From assembly GCF_965221685.1 (NCBI RefSeq), contig NZ_OZ244907.1: a stretch of 64,000 nucleotides of DNA. One strand, written 5' to 3'. This stretch comes from Palauibacter sp022826685. Its GTDB lineage: Bacteria; Gemmatimonadota; Gemmatimonadetes; Palauibacterales; Palauibacteraceae. The translations under genes and the position numbers were made by a program. Below, in pieces: positions 27,333 to 36,000 of this stretch. The notes beneath the pieces were generated by a model. That model was not told where the DNA came from, searched no databases, and saw only the letters and a program-made list of their open reading frames with translations. How positions within the stretch are numbered: position 1 is the stretch's first letter; each line of letters opens with the position of its first letter.

Positions 27333-28163
27333 ATGTCCCCAGGAGTGTCGACGACGGGTTTGCTTGGCTGCCTGGTGTTGGCGGCGTTCGGAGCGCCGGC
27401 GGGTCTCGCCGCCCAGGCGGACGAAGGCACGGCCGGGGACGGCGGCTTCTACCTCGGTCTGGCGTTTCCGCTCGGGCAGATGAGCGCGACGATGGAGAAG
27501 TCGGTGGACAACACGGCGCCCAACACGCTGGTGCCGGAGCCCAGGCGAGGGCAGGTCTTCGAAGACGAGGCCTCCGGGGACGGTCTCTCGTATGGGGTCG
27601 GTGTGGTCGCAGGGTACCGGCTGCCGTTCTCCGGTGGGGCCTATTTCCTGGATGCGGCCGCTGAATTGGAGACGCACGGCGGCGAGGTGGAGGCGCGGTT
27701 CGCGGGCGTGGGGGTGTCGCCGGAACGGAAACAGCTCGGAGAGAGTTGGCCGGACCGGTGGACCCTCGGGAAGGAAACGAGCTACGGGATGACGCTGAGG
27801 CTCGGCGGCAGTCCGGGAGGGCTGCGAACGCGGGGCATCAGCCTGCACGTCCTCGCCGGCGTCCGCTTTGCCGGTGCGCGGTTCACCAACTACTCCGACG
27901 GTTGTTTCACGACCGAACCCTGCGATCCCTCTCAGTTCGTGTCCGGTCAGGAGGACCGCGACATGGACTTCACGGTCTGGAAGTCCGGGATCGGACTGGA
28001 AAAGACCTTGAGCGAGCGCGTCGCGTTCCGGATCGAGGCCAGCTATTCGGTTTACGCCGAGGAAGATTGGATCACGGAGTTCAACGATGTGGTCGTCACG
28101 GTCCGTTCGAGCATGAAGGCAAGCGAAGCGGGACTGACCGCAGGCCTGCTCCTGCGCCCCTGA
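27333..28163 (+). CDS. Secreted beta-barrel-like protein, unknown function
   Basis: A 276-residue protein with a signal peptide ending in GLAAQA and alternating hydrophobic beta strands through the C-terminus (for example GLSYGVGVVAGYRLPF, GISLHVLAGVRFAGARF, RVAFRIEASYSVYAE), ending in TAGLLLRP. This pattern suggests a small outer-membrane barrel of the OmpW/OmpA-like size class. Two cysteines (GCFTTEPCDP) may form a disulfide. It starts 20 bp after ahcY but shows no functional link to it. I do not recognise a family. Confidence 0.65.
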   Translation: MSPGVSTTGLLGCLVLAAFGAPAGLAAQADEGTAGDGGFYLGLAFPLGQMSATMEKSVDNTAPNTLVPEPRRGQVFEDEASGDGLSYGVGVVAGYRLPFSGGAYFLDAAAELETHGGEVEARFAGVGVSPERKQLGESWPDRWTLGKETSYGMTLRLGGSPGGLRTRGISLHVLAGVRFAGARFTNYSDGCFTTEPCDPSQFVSGQEDRDMDFTVWKSGIGLEKTLSERVAFRIEASYSVYAEEDWITEFNDVVVTVRSSMKASEAGLTAGLLLRP

Positions 28164-28284
28164 AGTCGGGCGCCAGTGTGGTGTCGCGAGAGTAACGCGT
28201 CACTCGACCCTTTGAGTTGCGAGGATGCGCGGAAGTGTGTAATCGTTACACACCACGCCCCGACGTATCCCGGAGGAGAACGAC

Positions 28285-28518
28285 GTGGCTCGACGGGTCA
28301 ACATCATGATGGACGAGGACTCGTGGCGTGTGCTGCAAGGGCTCCCGCGCGGCACTCGCAGTCGCGCCGTCAACGAAGCCATCCGCGCGTGGTCGGACGC
28401 TTCCAGGAAGCGGGACGCCTCCGCCCGGATGGACGCATTGCGCGCGCGGTTGCCCGCAGTCGAGACCGATCGAATCGTCCGCTGGATCCGTGAGGAGCGG
28501 GAGCAACGGCTGCCGTGA
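28285..28518 (+). CDS. Putative ribbon-helix-helix antitoxin
   Basis: A 77-residue protein whose N-terminus (RRVNIMMDEDSWRVLQGLPRGTRSRAVNEAIRAW would be the beta strand plus two helices) fits a ribbon-helix-helix DNA-binding fold; the C-terminal half is basic and amphipathic, suited to binding a toxin. It is coupled to a PIN toxin gene by a GTGA overlap. GGAGGAG precedes the GTG start at 28285. Confidence 0.75.
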   Translation: MARRVNIMMDEDSWRVLQGLPRGTRSRAVNEAIRAWSDASRKRDASARMDALRARLPAVETDRIVRWIREEREQRLP

Positions 28519-28937
28519 TCGTCACGCCGGACGCGTCGGTTCTTCTAAAATGGGTTCTTCCGGGCGACGACGAGCAGGACACGGACGCGGCGCTCGCGCT
28601 GCGTGACGAGGCGGTGGCGGGAACCCTCGATCTGGTCGTTCCTCAACTCTGGATTCACGAGGTGGGAAACACGCTGGCGAGGCGGTTCCCCGATGACGCC
28701 GACGCGCTACTGGCATCCCTGGCCGACTTCGGCCTGGCGGAGGCGCGGCTCGACTCAAACTGGAGACGGCGCGCCGTGTCTCTGGCCGTAACGTACGGAG
28801 TCGCATTCTACGACGCGGCATACCACGCCGTGGCGCTCGGCCTTGGGGGTGTGTTCGTGACGGCAGACGAGCGATATGTCCGTCGCGCCTCGAGCGCCGG
28901 GGGCATCTCCTCGCTACGGCTCTGGCAAACCCGCTGA
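28515..28937 (+). CDS. PIN-domain toxin (VapC-like)
   Basis: A 140-residue PIN-domain protein, predicted Mg2+-dependent RNase toxin. TPDASVLLKWVLP carries the first catalytic Asp, IHEVGNTLARRFP the Glu, and ATYGVAFYDAAYHAVAL plus FVTADERYVRRA the remaining Asp residues of the PIN quartet. The GTG start overlaps the stop of the RHH antitoxin gene. Its 3' end overlaps the convergent Rieske gene by 24 bp. Confidence 0.88.
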   Translation: MIVTPDASVLLKWVLPGDDEQDTDAALALRDEAVAGTLDLVVPQLWIHEVGNTLARRFPDDADALLASLADFGLAEARLDSNWRRRAVSLAVTYGVAFYDAAYHAVALGLGGVFVTADERYVRRASSAGGISSLRLWQTR

Positions 28938-30056
28938 GGCATACGGCTCCACGGACCTCGTCGAGGAGTCCCGCGACGCCTCCCGGCTGGCGGGAAAGAA
29001 CGGTCGGTACCAATCCCGCAGACGCATCACCGGCCCGTCGTCGCGGCAGAGCATCGGGGGAGCCGTGAAGCCTTTTTCTTCCCAGATGCGGACATCGTTG
29101 CGCCACTGGGAGACCCAGCCTCCGACCGCCCCCCGGACCAGAAGCCGCGGGACGCTGCGCTCGGCGAACCAGTGAAAGACGACCTGCTGGTCGAGTGGTG
29201 AGATCGGCAGATAGGTCTGTACGATCTCCACGACGCCCACCTTCGGCAACTTGATCGTCAGGTTCATGATGCTGCCGACTCCCGTGAACATGACTCGGGT
29301 CTTTGTCCGGGTAATTTCCATGCGACGGCCGCCGACGTTGAACACGGTCTCGACGAGGAGCGGCATGCGGTAGCTCCCACGGGCAGCGTCAAAGTCCAGG
29401 CGCGACGTGTATTCGATGGCCGTGCGGGGAATCGGGAATCGCGTCCAGGGCACCGTCAGTCGGTTATGGAGGTGTCCGAAGTGCGCCGAGTCGACCGCGT
29501 TCTCGATGGGCTCGACGATGTGCATCCGGCTGCGACCGGCGTCGTAATGTCCGCGATAGACGAAGGTGCCGTCATCGACTCCGGGGATGCGGGGGACCGG
29601 GTACGGAACCTCTTCGCCCGCCTGCTGCGGGGCTCCGCCACTCCGGTGATACATGAAGATCTGCCCGTGCACCTCCTGTACGGGGAAGCTTTCGGTCGCC
29701 ACGCGGGTGGGCACGGTGTCGCTGTAGGGCACGTGGGCCGCTCGTCCGTCGCCCGTGAATTGCCAGCCGTGAAAGGGACACTCGATGCGATCCTTGCACA
29801 CGCGGCCGCCCGCGAGGTTCGCGCCCAGGTGAGGGCAGAACGCCGACATCGCGAATACGTCGTCCGCGGTCTCGCTGCGCCAGACGACCAGTGCGCGGCC
29901 CAGGCACTCCAGGTAGCGCACTTCCCCGCGCCGCAGCGACTTCGAGCGGAGCAGCCGGTACCAGCCGTCGGGATAGGGATGGGGATAGTTGGCGAGACGC
30001 AGATCGTCGGAGTATTGCGGCTCCCGGCGCTTCGAGCGGCGAGTCAGGAAGCTCAT
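28914..30056 (-). CDS. Rieske non-haem iron oxygenase (KshA/sterol-desaturase-like)
   Basis: A 380-residue ring-hydroxylating-type oxygenase component. The Rieske [2Fe-2S] ligands are CPHLGANL (Cys-x-His) and CPFHGW (Cys-x2-His), about 18 residues apart. The mononuclear iron site is ENAVDSAHFGHLH with Asp-x2-His-x4-His. Length and layout match KshA-type 3-ketosteroid hydroxylases and the related sterol 7-desaturases rather than the larger aromatic dioxygenases. It sits 20 bp after a cyclase-like haem-c protein gene, suggesting a shared role in oxidising a polycyclic or terpenoid lipid; this is inferred. No ferredoxin reductase gene is adjacent. Confidence 0.85.
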   Translation of the reverse strand: MSFLTRRSKRREPQYSDDLRLANYPHPYPDGWYRLLRSKSLRRGEVRYLECLGRALVVWRSETADDVFAMSAFCPHLGANLAGGRVCKDRIECPFHGWQFTGDGRAAHVPYSDTVPTRVATESFPVQEVHGQIFMYHRSGGAPQQAGEEVPYPVPRIPGVDDGTFVYRGHYDAGRSRMHIVEPIENAVDSAHFGHLHNRLTVPWTRFPIPRTAIEYTSRLDFDAARGSYRMPLLVETVFNVGGRRMEITRTKTRVMFTGVGSIMNLTIKLPKVGVVEIVQTYLPISPLDQQVVFHWFAERSVPRLLVRGAVGGWVSQWRNDVRIWEEKGFTAPPMLCRDDGPVMRLRDWYRPFFPASREASRDSSTRSVEPYASAGLPEP

Positions 30057-30076
30057 TGGCCGCCGGCGCGGTTCCC

Positions 30077-31213
30077 CTAACGTTCCTCTGACGAGGGACT
30101 GGCCAGAGAACTCGTCACCGCGAGAGCCATCACCGGGTAGAGCGTCCCGGTATACGTGATGAAGTGCCACGTCTCCGTGTTGAGTGACTTCGTCCACCAG
30201 CGGCCCGATTCTCTCTGGTTCCGCCTGAGCCACTCGACGCCTCGCTGCACGGCCGGGTGCGTCGGCGGCACCCCCGCGGACGACAGCACGACAACCGCCA
30301 GACCGGTCTGGTGGCCATCGCTCGCGGGATCGCCGAAGTCCGCCTCGGCTCGCAGGCGTTCCGCGCGGTTGCCCCGGCCCCACTCCTCGGGCTGAGCGAA
30401 GGAGCGAATCGACCATCCTCCGTCCGGGCGCTGCCGGTCCAGGATCATCCTGACGATGTCCTGCTTCCGGTCGGCGCTGATCACGCCCGGCAGATGCTGC
30501 TCCGCCCAGAGCAATGCCACCCGGGCGTAGTCATGGGGAGGAGGAACCCGCTGCAGATACTCCCGGAGACTGGCCACCTGGCCCTGCAACTCGGGAGAGG
30601 CTGACTGCTCGAGCCATCCCGGAGCCAGGCCCACACCCATGGCCGCGACGGTCGCGACCTGAAACGCGTCGGACTCGAAGGGCGGCCATGTGTCCGGGGA
30701 GTGCCAGGCCCCGTCGTCGCGCTGAAGGCGAAACATGAGATGAAGCGCCTGCTCGGTTTCGGGAGACAGCCGCTGGTCCACGTACGCATCCCAGGATGCG
30801 AGAGACGCGGCCATGTGCACGACTTCTGCGGGGTCCACTCCCTCTTGGAGCTCTTCGGGGTCCTTGGCGAGCCTGTCCTGAAGACGCTCCTCGAGAAAGG
30901 CCCGGAAGGTTGCATCGGGCTGACCCAGGCTCCCGGCGAGCTGCGGACGAAGGATCCCGTACCACCCCGTGGTGTGACACGAGACGCAGCCGCGGTTGTT
31001 TACCCAGGCCCTGGCTCCACCCTCCAGGTAGGCGACCGCCCGCTCGATGGACAGATTCTCCGCAACGGGTTCATCCCCCGACGCCGGCGGGATGGCGATC
31101 TCTCCGAAGTGATACTGGTGGAGGCGGTGGTCGGGCTCCTGCTGGGCGTGAAGCCCGGAGCCGAGAAGCGAAATCCCGACCGACAGTCCGATTGCGGCAT
31201 GCATGAATTTCAT
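30077..31213 (-). CDS. Exported c-type-haem protein with squalene-cyclase-like repeats
   Basis: A 378-residue protein with a signal peptide ending SGLHAQ. A single haem-c motif CVSCH lies at about residue 80. The rest is an alpha/alpha barrel of the prenyltransferase/terpenoid-cyclase repeat type, with QW-like motifs such as LQRDDGAWHSPDTW and DRQRPDGGWSIRSF. It is about half the size of a real squalene-hopene cyclase and no DxDD acid motif is visible, so cyclase activity is unlikely. Similar haem-bearing barrels occur in environmental bacteria with no assigned role. It pairs with the downstream Rieske oxygenase gene and could deliver electrons or bind the lipid substrate (inference). Confidence 0.75.
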   Translation of the reverse strand: MKFMHAAIGLSVGISLLGSGLHAQQEPDHRLHQYHFGEIAIPPASGDEPVAENLSIERAVAYLEGGARAWVNNRGCVSCHTTGWYGILRPQLAGSLGQPDATFRAFLEERLQDRLAKDPEELQEGVDPAEVVHMAASLASWDAYVDQRLSPETEQALHLMFRLQRDDGAWHSPDTWPPFESDAFQVATVAAMGVGLAPGWLEQSASPELQGQVASLREYLQRVPPPHDYARVALLWAEQHLPGVISADRKQDIVRMILDRQRPDGGWSIRSFAQPEEWGRGNRAERLRAEADFGDPASDGHQTGLAVVVLSSAGVPPTHPAVQRGVEWLRRNQRESGRWWTKSLNTETWHFITYTGTLYPVMALAVTSSLASPSSEER

Positions 31214-31307
31214 GGCCGAACGCAGTCCCAGGAGGTTCCCGTGTTGGGGCTGCATCCATCGTAAACGCCGGTTCGCCGCCATGTAAAGGCACGCGCGAGA
31301 CCGGAGG

Positions 31308-31739
31308 CTAGCGGGGCGCCTCGATGCCGATCTCGGGTGCGGCGGCGGCGAAGTGGCGGACGTTCTAGGTGATGATCGTCGAGGCGCGGGCCTTCAGCGC
31401 GCATGCCGCGATGAGCATGTCGTACGTCTGTCCGCCGATCACTCTTCTTCGCTGCGCTCTGCGTAGCGCGCGCCAGGTTTCGGCCGCCGTAAGGTGGATG
31501 GTGGGAGTTTCGCCCCAGTTCGCCTCGAGCAGTGCGATGGCGTCCCCGGATCGCAGTCGATGAGGTCCTGGTAGCCGGGTGAGGACCGCATACGTCTCCG
31601 CCAGCGAATGAGCGGCAAGCACAAGCTCTTCGCCGGTCCGCTCGCGTCGCGCGAGTTCGGCACGGGTTCTCGCGTGGTGTTCGTGCCAGGAGCAGACGGT
31701 CGCGACCAGGGCGCTTGTGTCGCAGAGGTAACGGGTCAA
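31308..31739 (-). pseudogene. VapC-type PIN toxin with in-frame amber at the TWNxxHF motif
   Basis: PIN toxin opening MTRYLCDTSALVATV; the acidic residues sit in CDTSAL, SLAETYAVL and GGQTYDMLIAACAL. The frame stops with TAG at 31365-31367 after TIIT, but the codons after it read NVRHFAAAAPEIGIEAP and end at 31308. The usual motif is TWNVRHF, so the TAG exactly replaces the conserved Trp (TGG to TAG). The shortened 124-aa product lacks the last PIN element (Asn and His-Phe region). Start overlaps the antitoxin stop (ATGA). Either an inactivated toxin, or a functional truncation. Confidence 0.8.
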
Positions 31740-31981
31740 GAGCGGAGGTCGGCCGTCGTCTCCTCGACCTCCGCCGCCGTCAACACCGGACGGCCCTCGC
31801 GCGGCACCGCGACCACGGCAGCGCCACGCCGTTCGAGTGAGACGTCCAGCGGTACCGGCTCAATCTCGACGCGGCCGTCCCGAACCCGGAACCGGACGCG
31901 GGTTCCGGGACGCAGCCGGCTCGCTTCCCGAACCGCCTTGGGCACAACCAAGCGGCCGGCCTTATCGATGGTAGTTTCCAT
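31736..31981 (-). CDS. AbrB/MazE-type antitoxin (VapB)
   Basis: An 81-residue swapped-hairpin AbrB-family antitoxin: METTIDKAGRLVVPKAVRE then GTRVRFRVRDGRVEIEP. The stop overlaps the ATG of the VapC-type toxin gene (ATGA). An in-frame ATG four codons upstream (31993) is an alternative start. It would neutralise the toxin and autorepress the operon. Confidence 0.85.
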   Translation of the reverse strand: METTIDKAGRLVVPKAVREASRLRPGTRVRFRVRDGRVEIEPVPLDVSLERRGAAVVAVPREGRPVLTAAEVEETTADLRS

Positions 31982-32161
31982 GGTAATAATCATGCCACGT
32001 CAGGTGCCATCGATCAAGATCTCAAGGCCCGGGCTGCGCCTTCAGCCGAGTACCCGAGGCGTAATTCCGGAACTCTCACTGCGACGCGCCACTATACTAT
32101 GGTCACTGCGCCTTGAGCCGGGCGCCGACACGGGACCGCATGCGGAAGGTGGGCCGACGCC

Positions 32162-33076
32162 ATGCTCGAGATCCGGAACCTCGTCAAGGTCTATCCCGGG
32201 CCCGTCGCGGCCCTGCAGGGCGTGTCGCTCGATGTGCCCAAGGGGATGTTCGGGCTCCTTGGCCCCAACGGGGCGGGGAAAACGACCCTCATGCGCATCG
32301 TGGCCGGCCTCCTCGAGCCGACCTCCGGCACCGTCCACTTCGGTGGCGAGGACATCGTCGCCGACCCGCGCCGAATCCGGCGGCAACTCGGCTATCTGCC
32401 GCAGGACTTTGGCTTCTATCCCCACCTCACGGGCGAGTCGATGCTCCGCTTCCTGCTCCTGCTCAAGGGGGTGGAGGCGCCGCAGGGGGTGAAGCGGCTC
32501 GCCGCTGAACTGCTCGACCGCGTGAACCTCTCCCACGCCGCGAAGCGCAAAGTGAAGGGTTACTCGGGCGGCATGCGGCAGCGGCTGGGGATCGCGCAGG
32601 CGCTGGCGGGCGACCCCCGGATCCTGATCGTCGATGAGCCCACGGCGGGCCTGGACCCGGAGGAGCGGCTCCGCTTCTACCGCCTGCTCGCGGAACTCGC
32701 CGAGGACCGCACCGTCCTCCTCTCCACGCACATCGTGGATGACATCTCCGTGCTCTGCCCCCGCGTCGCGATCATGTACGATGGCCGCTTCGTGGCGAAC
32801 ACGACCCCCGCCGAGGCCCGGGGCCGCCTCGCGGGCGAGATCTACCAGGGCGCCGTGGAGAAGAAGGACCTCGCCTCGGTCGACCGCGAGTACCGGGTCA
32901 CGCAGGCGATCCTCATCGAGGGCCGCAACCAGGTTCGCATCCACCTCCCGGAGGGTGCGCCGCCCGAGGGCTTCGAGGCGGCCGAACCCACGCTGGAGGA
33001 TGCGTACCTGCTCCTCGCTCAGGCGAATGGCGCCCAGCCCGACCGCGTGGCAGCCGACGGCGAGGCCGCCTCTTGA
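32162..33076 (+). CDS. ABC transporter ATP-binding protein
   Basis: A 304-residue ABC ATPase with Walker A GPNGAGKTT, Q-loop YLPQDFGFYP, signature YSGGMRQRLG, Walker B ILIVDEPTAGLDP and H-loop STHIVDDI. The C-terminal extension of about 80 residues (EIYQGAVEKKDL onward) is typical of exporter-type ATPases paired with ABC-2 permeases. Its stop overlaps the TTG start of the permease-peptidase fusion (TTGA), so the two form one transporter. A TATACT at 32093-32098 could be a -10 element, without a convincing -35. Confidence 0.95.
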   Translation: MLEIRNLVKVYPGPVAALQGVSLDVPKGMFGLLGPNGAGKTTLMRIVAGLLEPTSGTVHFGGEDIVADPRRIRRQLGYLPQDFGFYPHLTGESMLRFLLLLKGVEAPQGVKRLAAELLDRVNLSHAAKRKVKGYSGGMRQRLGIAQALAGDPRILIVDEPTAGLDPEERLRFYRLLAELAEDRTVLLSTHIVDDISVLCPRVAIMYDGRFVANTTPAEARGRLAGEIYQGAVEKKDLASVDREYRVTQAILIEGRNQVRIHLPEGAPPEGFEAAEPTLEDAYLLLAQANGAQPDRVAADGEAAS

Positions 33077-36000
33077 ACAGCTTTGCGCGGTCGTGGGAGG
33101 TCACTCGAAGGGAGTTCCGCGCGGGGTTCCGGCGGCCGGCCACCTGGGTGCTGGTCGTGGTCCTGGCCTGGCTGGCGTTGGCCGCGGCTTCGGGCGGCTT
33201 CCGCATTTCCACGGGCGCTGGCGGGATCGGCGGCGAGCGGGCCTTCATCACCTCGGTCTACACGCAGAGCATGGTCCAGGGCATGGTCATGCTCGCGGTC
33301 GCGGCCTGGTTCCTGTCCATCTCGTGCGGGATGGTCGTGATTCGGGACCTCGAACTGCAGGTGTCGGAACTCTTCCACTCGACCCGGCTCACGCCGCGGG
33401 AGTACGCGTGGGGCAAGTTCTGCGGGGCGGTCGGCGTCTTCGCGGTCGCGTGGCTCGTCTTCCTGGTGTTCCTGATCTTCTTCGCACACTTCGTGAGGGA
33501 CCTCGCCGGATCCCGCCTCATCGGCCCCTTCTCCGCCTGGAACTACCTCTTCCCGACGCTCCTCTTCGGGGTGCCGCAGATGCTCCTCTTCGGAGGCGTC
33601 GCCTTCTTCCTCGGCACGTGGACGCGCCGTCCGATCATCGTCTTCGTCTTTCCTCTGGCGGCGACCCTCGTCACGCTGACCTTCCTGATCGACTGGTCGC
33701 CCTCCTGGCTCGCTCCGGAGGTCACCCGGCGGCTCATGCTCATCGACCCCTCGGGGTATCGCTGGCTGGACGAGACCTTCCTCACGGTCGACCGGGGCGT
33801 GGCGTTCTACAACACGCAGCCGCTGCGGCCCGACGCGGGGTTCGTCATCAGCCGGGTGGTCGTCGCCCTGCTGGGACTCGGAGCCGTGGCGGTCGCGGCA
33901 CGCAGCTACGCCCGAAGGATGCTGGCTGGCGGCTGGGAGCCCCGCCTCCTGAGCGGACTGCGGCGCAGAAAGACCCGGGGCGCCGCCACCGACGCCCCTA
34001 CGGGGACCGCCATCGACGCCGCCCCCCTGCCGACCCCGCGCCGGGTGGCCGCGACGACCACCCTCGCCAGCCTCGGGATGAGGACCCGGCCCCTCGGTTT
34101 CTGGCGGAGCGCCGGCGTCATCGCGCGCGGCGAGATCCGGGACCTCGTGGTGCGGCCGGGGATGTATCTCTTCGTCCCCCTCATCCTGTTCATGGCGTTC
34201 GAGACATCGGTCGGGATCGGTCCCCTCGATTCCCGCCTTCTGCACACGCCGGGCGAGATGGCGGAGGGCCAGTACAACACGCTGAACACTTTCCTCTGCT
34301 TCCTGCTCCTCTTCTACACCGTCGAGTCGCTCCACAGGGAACGCAGCAGCCGCCTGCACGAGATCTTCGGCGCGATGCCGGTCGGCACCGGAGCCGTCCT
34401 CCTCGGGAAGACGCTGGGGAACAGCGTGATGGCGAGCTTCATCCTGCTCGTGACGCTCGTCGCCGACGCGGCCTTTCTCCTCTACGAGCGGTTCATCGGC
34501 GGGAGCCCGGTGGAGTTCGACCTCTTCCCCTTCGTGGCCGTGTGGGGGGTCGTGCTCGTCCCCACATTCATCTTCTGGACGGCGTTGATCACCGCCCTTT
34601 TCTCCCTCCTCCGAAGCCGGTACGCGGTGTACGGACTCGGGGTCGGTCTCGTGATCTTCACGGTGTACAGACTGCAGGTGGGCGCGGGGGTGACCTGGGT
34701 GTACAACTGGCTCGGCTGGGGCGTGGTGTACTGGAGCGACATGGGCACCTTCACCCTGCATGGCACGCCGCTGCTGCTCAACCGGCTCCTCTACCTGAGC
34801 CTGGTGCCGCTCCTCGTCGTACTCTCGGTGAAGTGGTACGGCCGGCAGGACTTCGACGCGGCCGGGATCATCCACCGCCTCCGTCCGAAACCGCTGCTCC
34901 TCGGCGCCGCGCGGCTGCTGCCGCTGGGCGTCCCCGCAATCGTCCTCGCCGCGATCCTCGCCGTCGGGGGCGCGCGGGGCTACCAGGGAGATGCGGCGGA
35001 CAGGTGGACGAAGGCCTACTGGCGGCAGAACTCCGAGACCTGGAGAGACTTCCGCATGCCGTCGGTCTCGCGCGTCGAGGTCGATCTCGACTTCGAGCCG
35101 AGCGAGCGTTCGGTGGCCGTGAAGGGGGAATACACCTTTTCCAACCACCGTGACCATGCGTACGACCGATTCCCGCTCACGACGGGCCCGTGGGCTCCGA
35201 TCACCTGGACGCTGGGCGGGGAACCGTACGAACCCGAGGACCGCTCGAACCTGTTCATCTTCACCCCGCGCACACCGCTGGAGCCCGGGGACACGCTCAC
35301 GGTCGGCTTCGAGTACGACTTCGTGTTCATGGAGGGGATGAGCCGGGGTCCCGGCGAGGCGCTGGAGTTCATCCTTGAATCGGGGATCGTGCTCACCTCC
35401 TTCGGGCCGAACTTCGTCCCGGTGCCGGGCTATCTGTCGGGGATCGGCGTGGACGGGGACAACTCGGCCGAACCCCGCGAGGTCCCGGACGACTTCCACG
35501 CAGGCGAGACGGAGCCGTTGTTCGGCTGGGGCGGCGGGGGCTTCGCCGTGCGTACCCGCATCACGACCCCCGAGGCGTACACGGCCAACGGCGTCGGCCG
35601 ACTCGTGAGCAGCGAGGTCGCCGGCGGCCGCCGCACCGTGGTTTGGGAGACGGACCATCCCGTGCGGCTGTTCAACGTCATCGCCGGCAAGTACGCGGTG
35701 ATCGAGGGGGACGGCACCGCGATCTACTATCACCCGGAGCACGACTACAACGTCGAGGAGATGTCCGCCGCGCTCGACGCCGCGCTCAGATACTACTCCG
35801 AGTGGTTCCATCCCTTCCCGTGGGATTTGCTCAAGATCTCCGAGTTCCCCCATCAGATGGGTGCCCAGGGCTTTCCCACGAACATTTCGTTCGGCGAAGG
35901 GATCGGGTTCCTGACGAGGAGCGACCCGCGTTCGCACGCGGCGTTCGCGGTCGTCGCGCACGAAGCCGCGCACCAGTGGTGGGGGAGTTTCCTCATGCCC

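Noticed and set aside
30077..31213. Calling the haem protein a squalene-hopene cyclase
   Set aside because: About half the usual length, no DxDD motif and an exported CxxCH; only the barrel repeats are shared.
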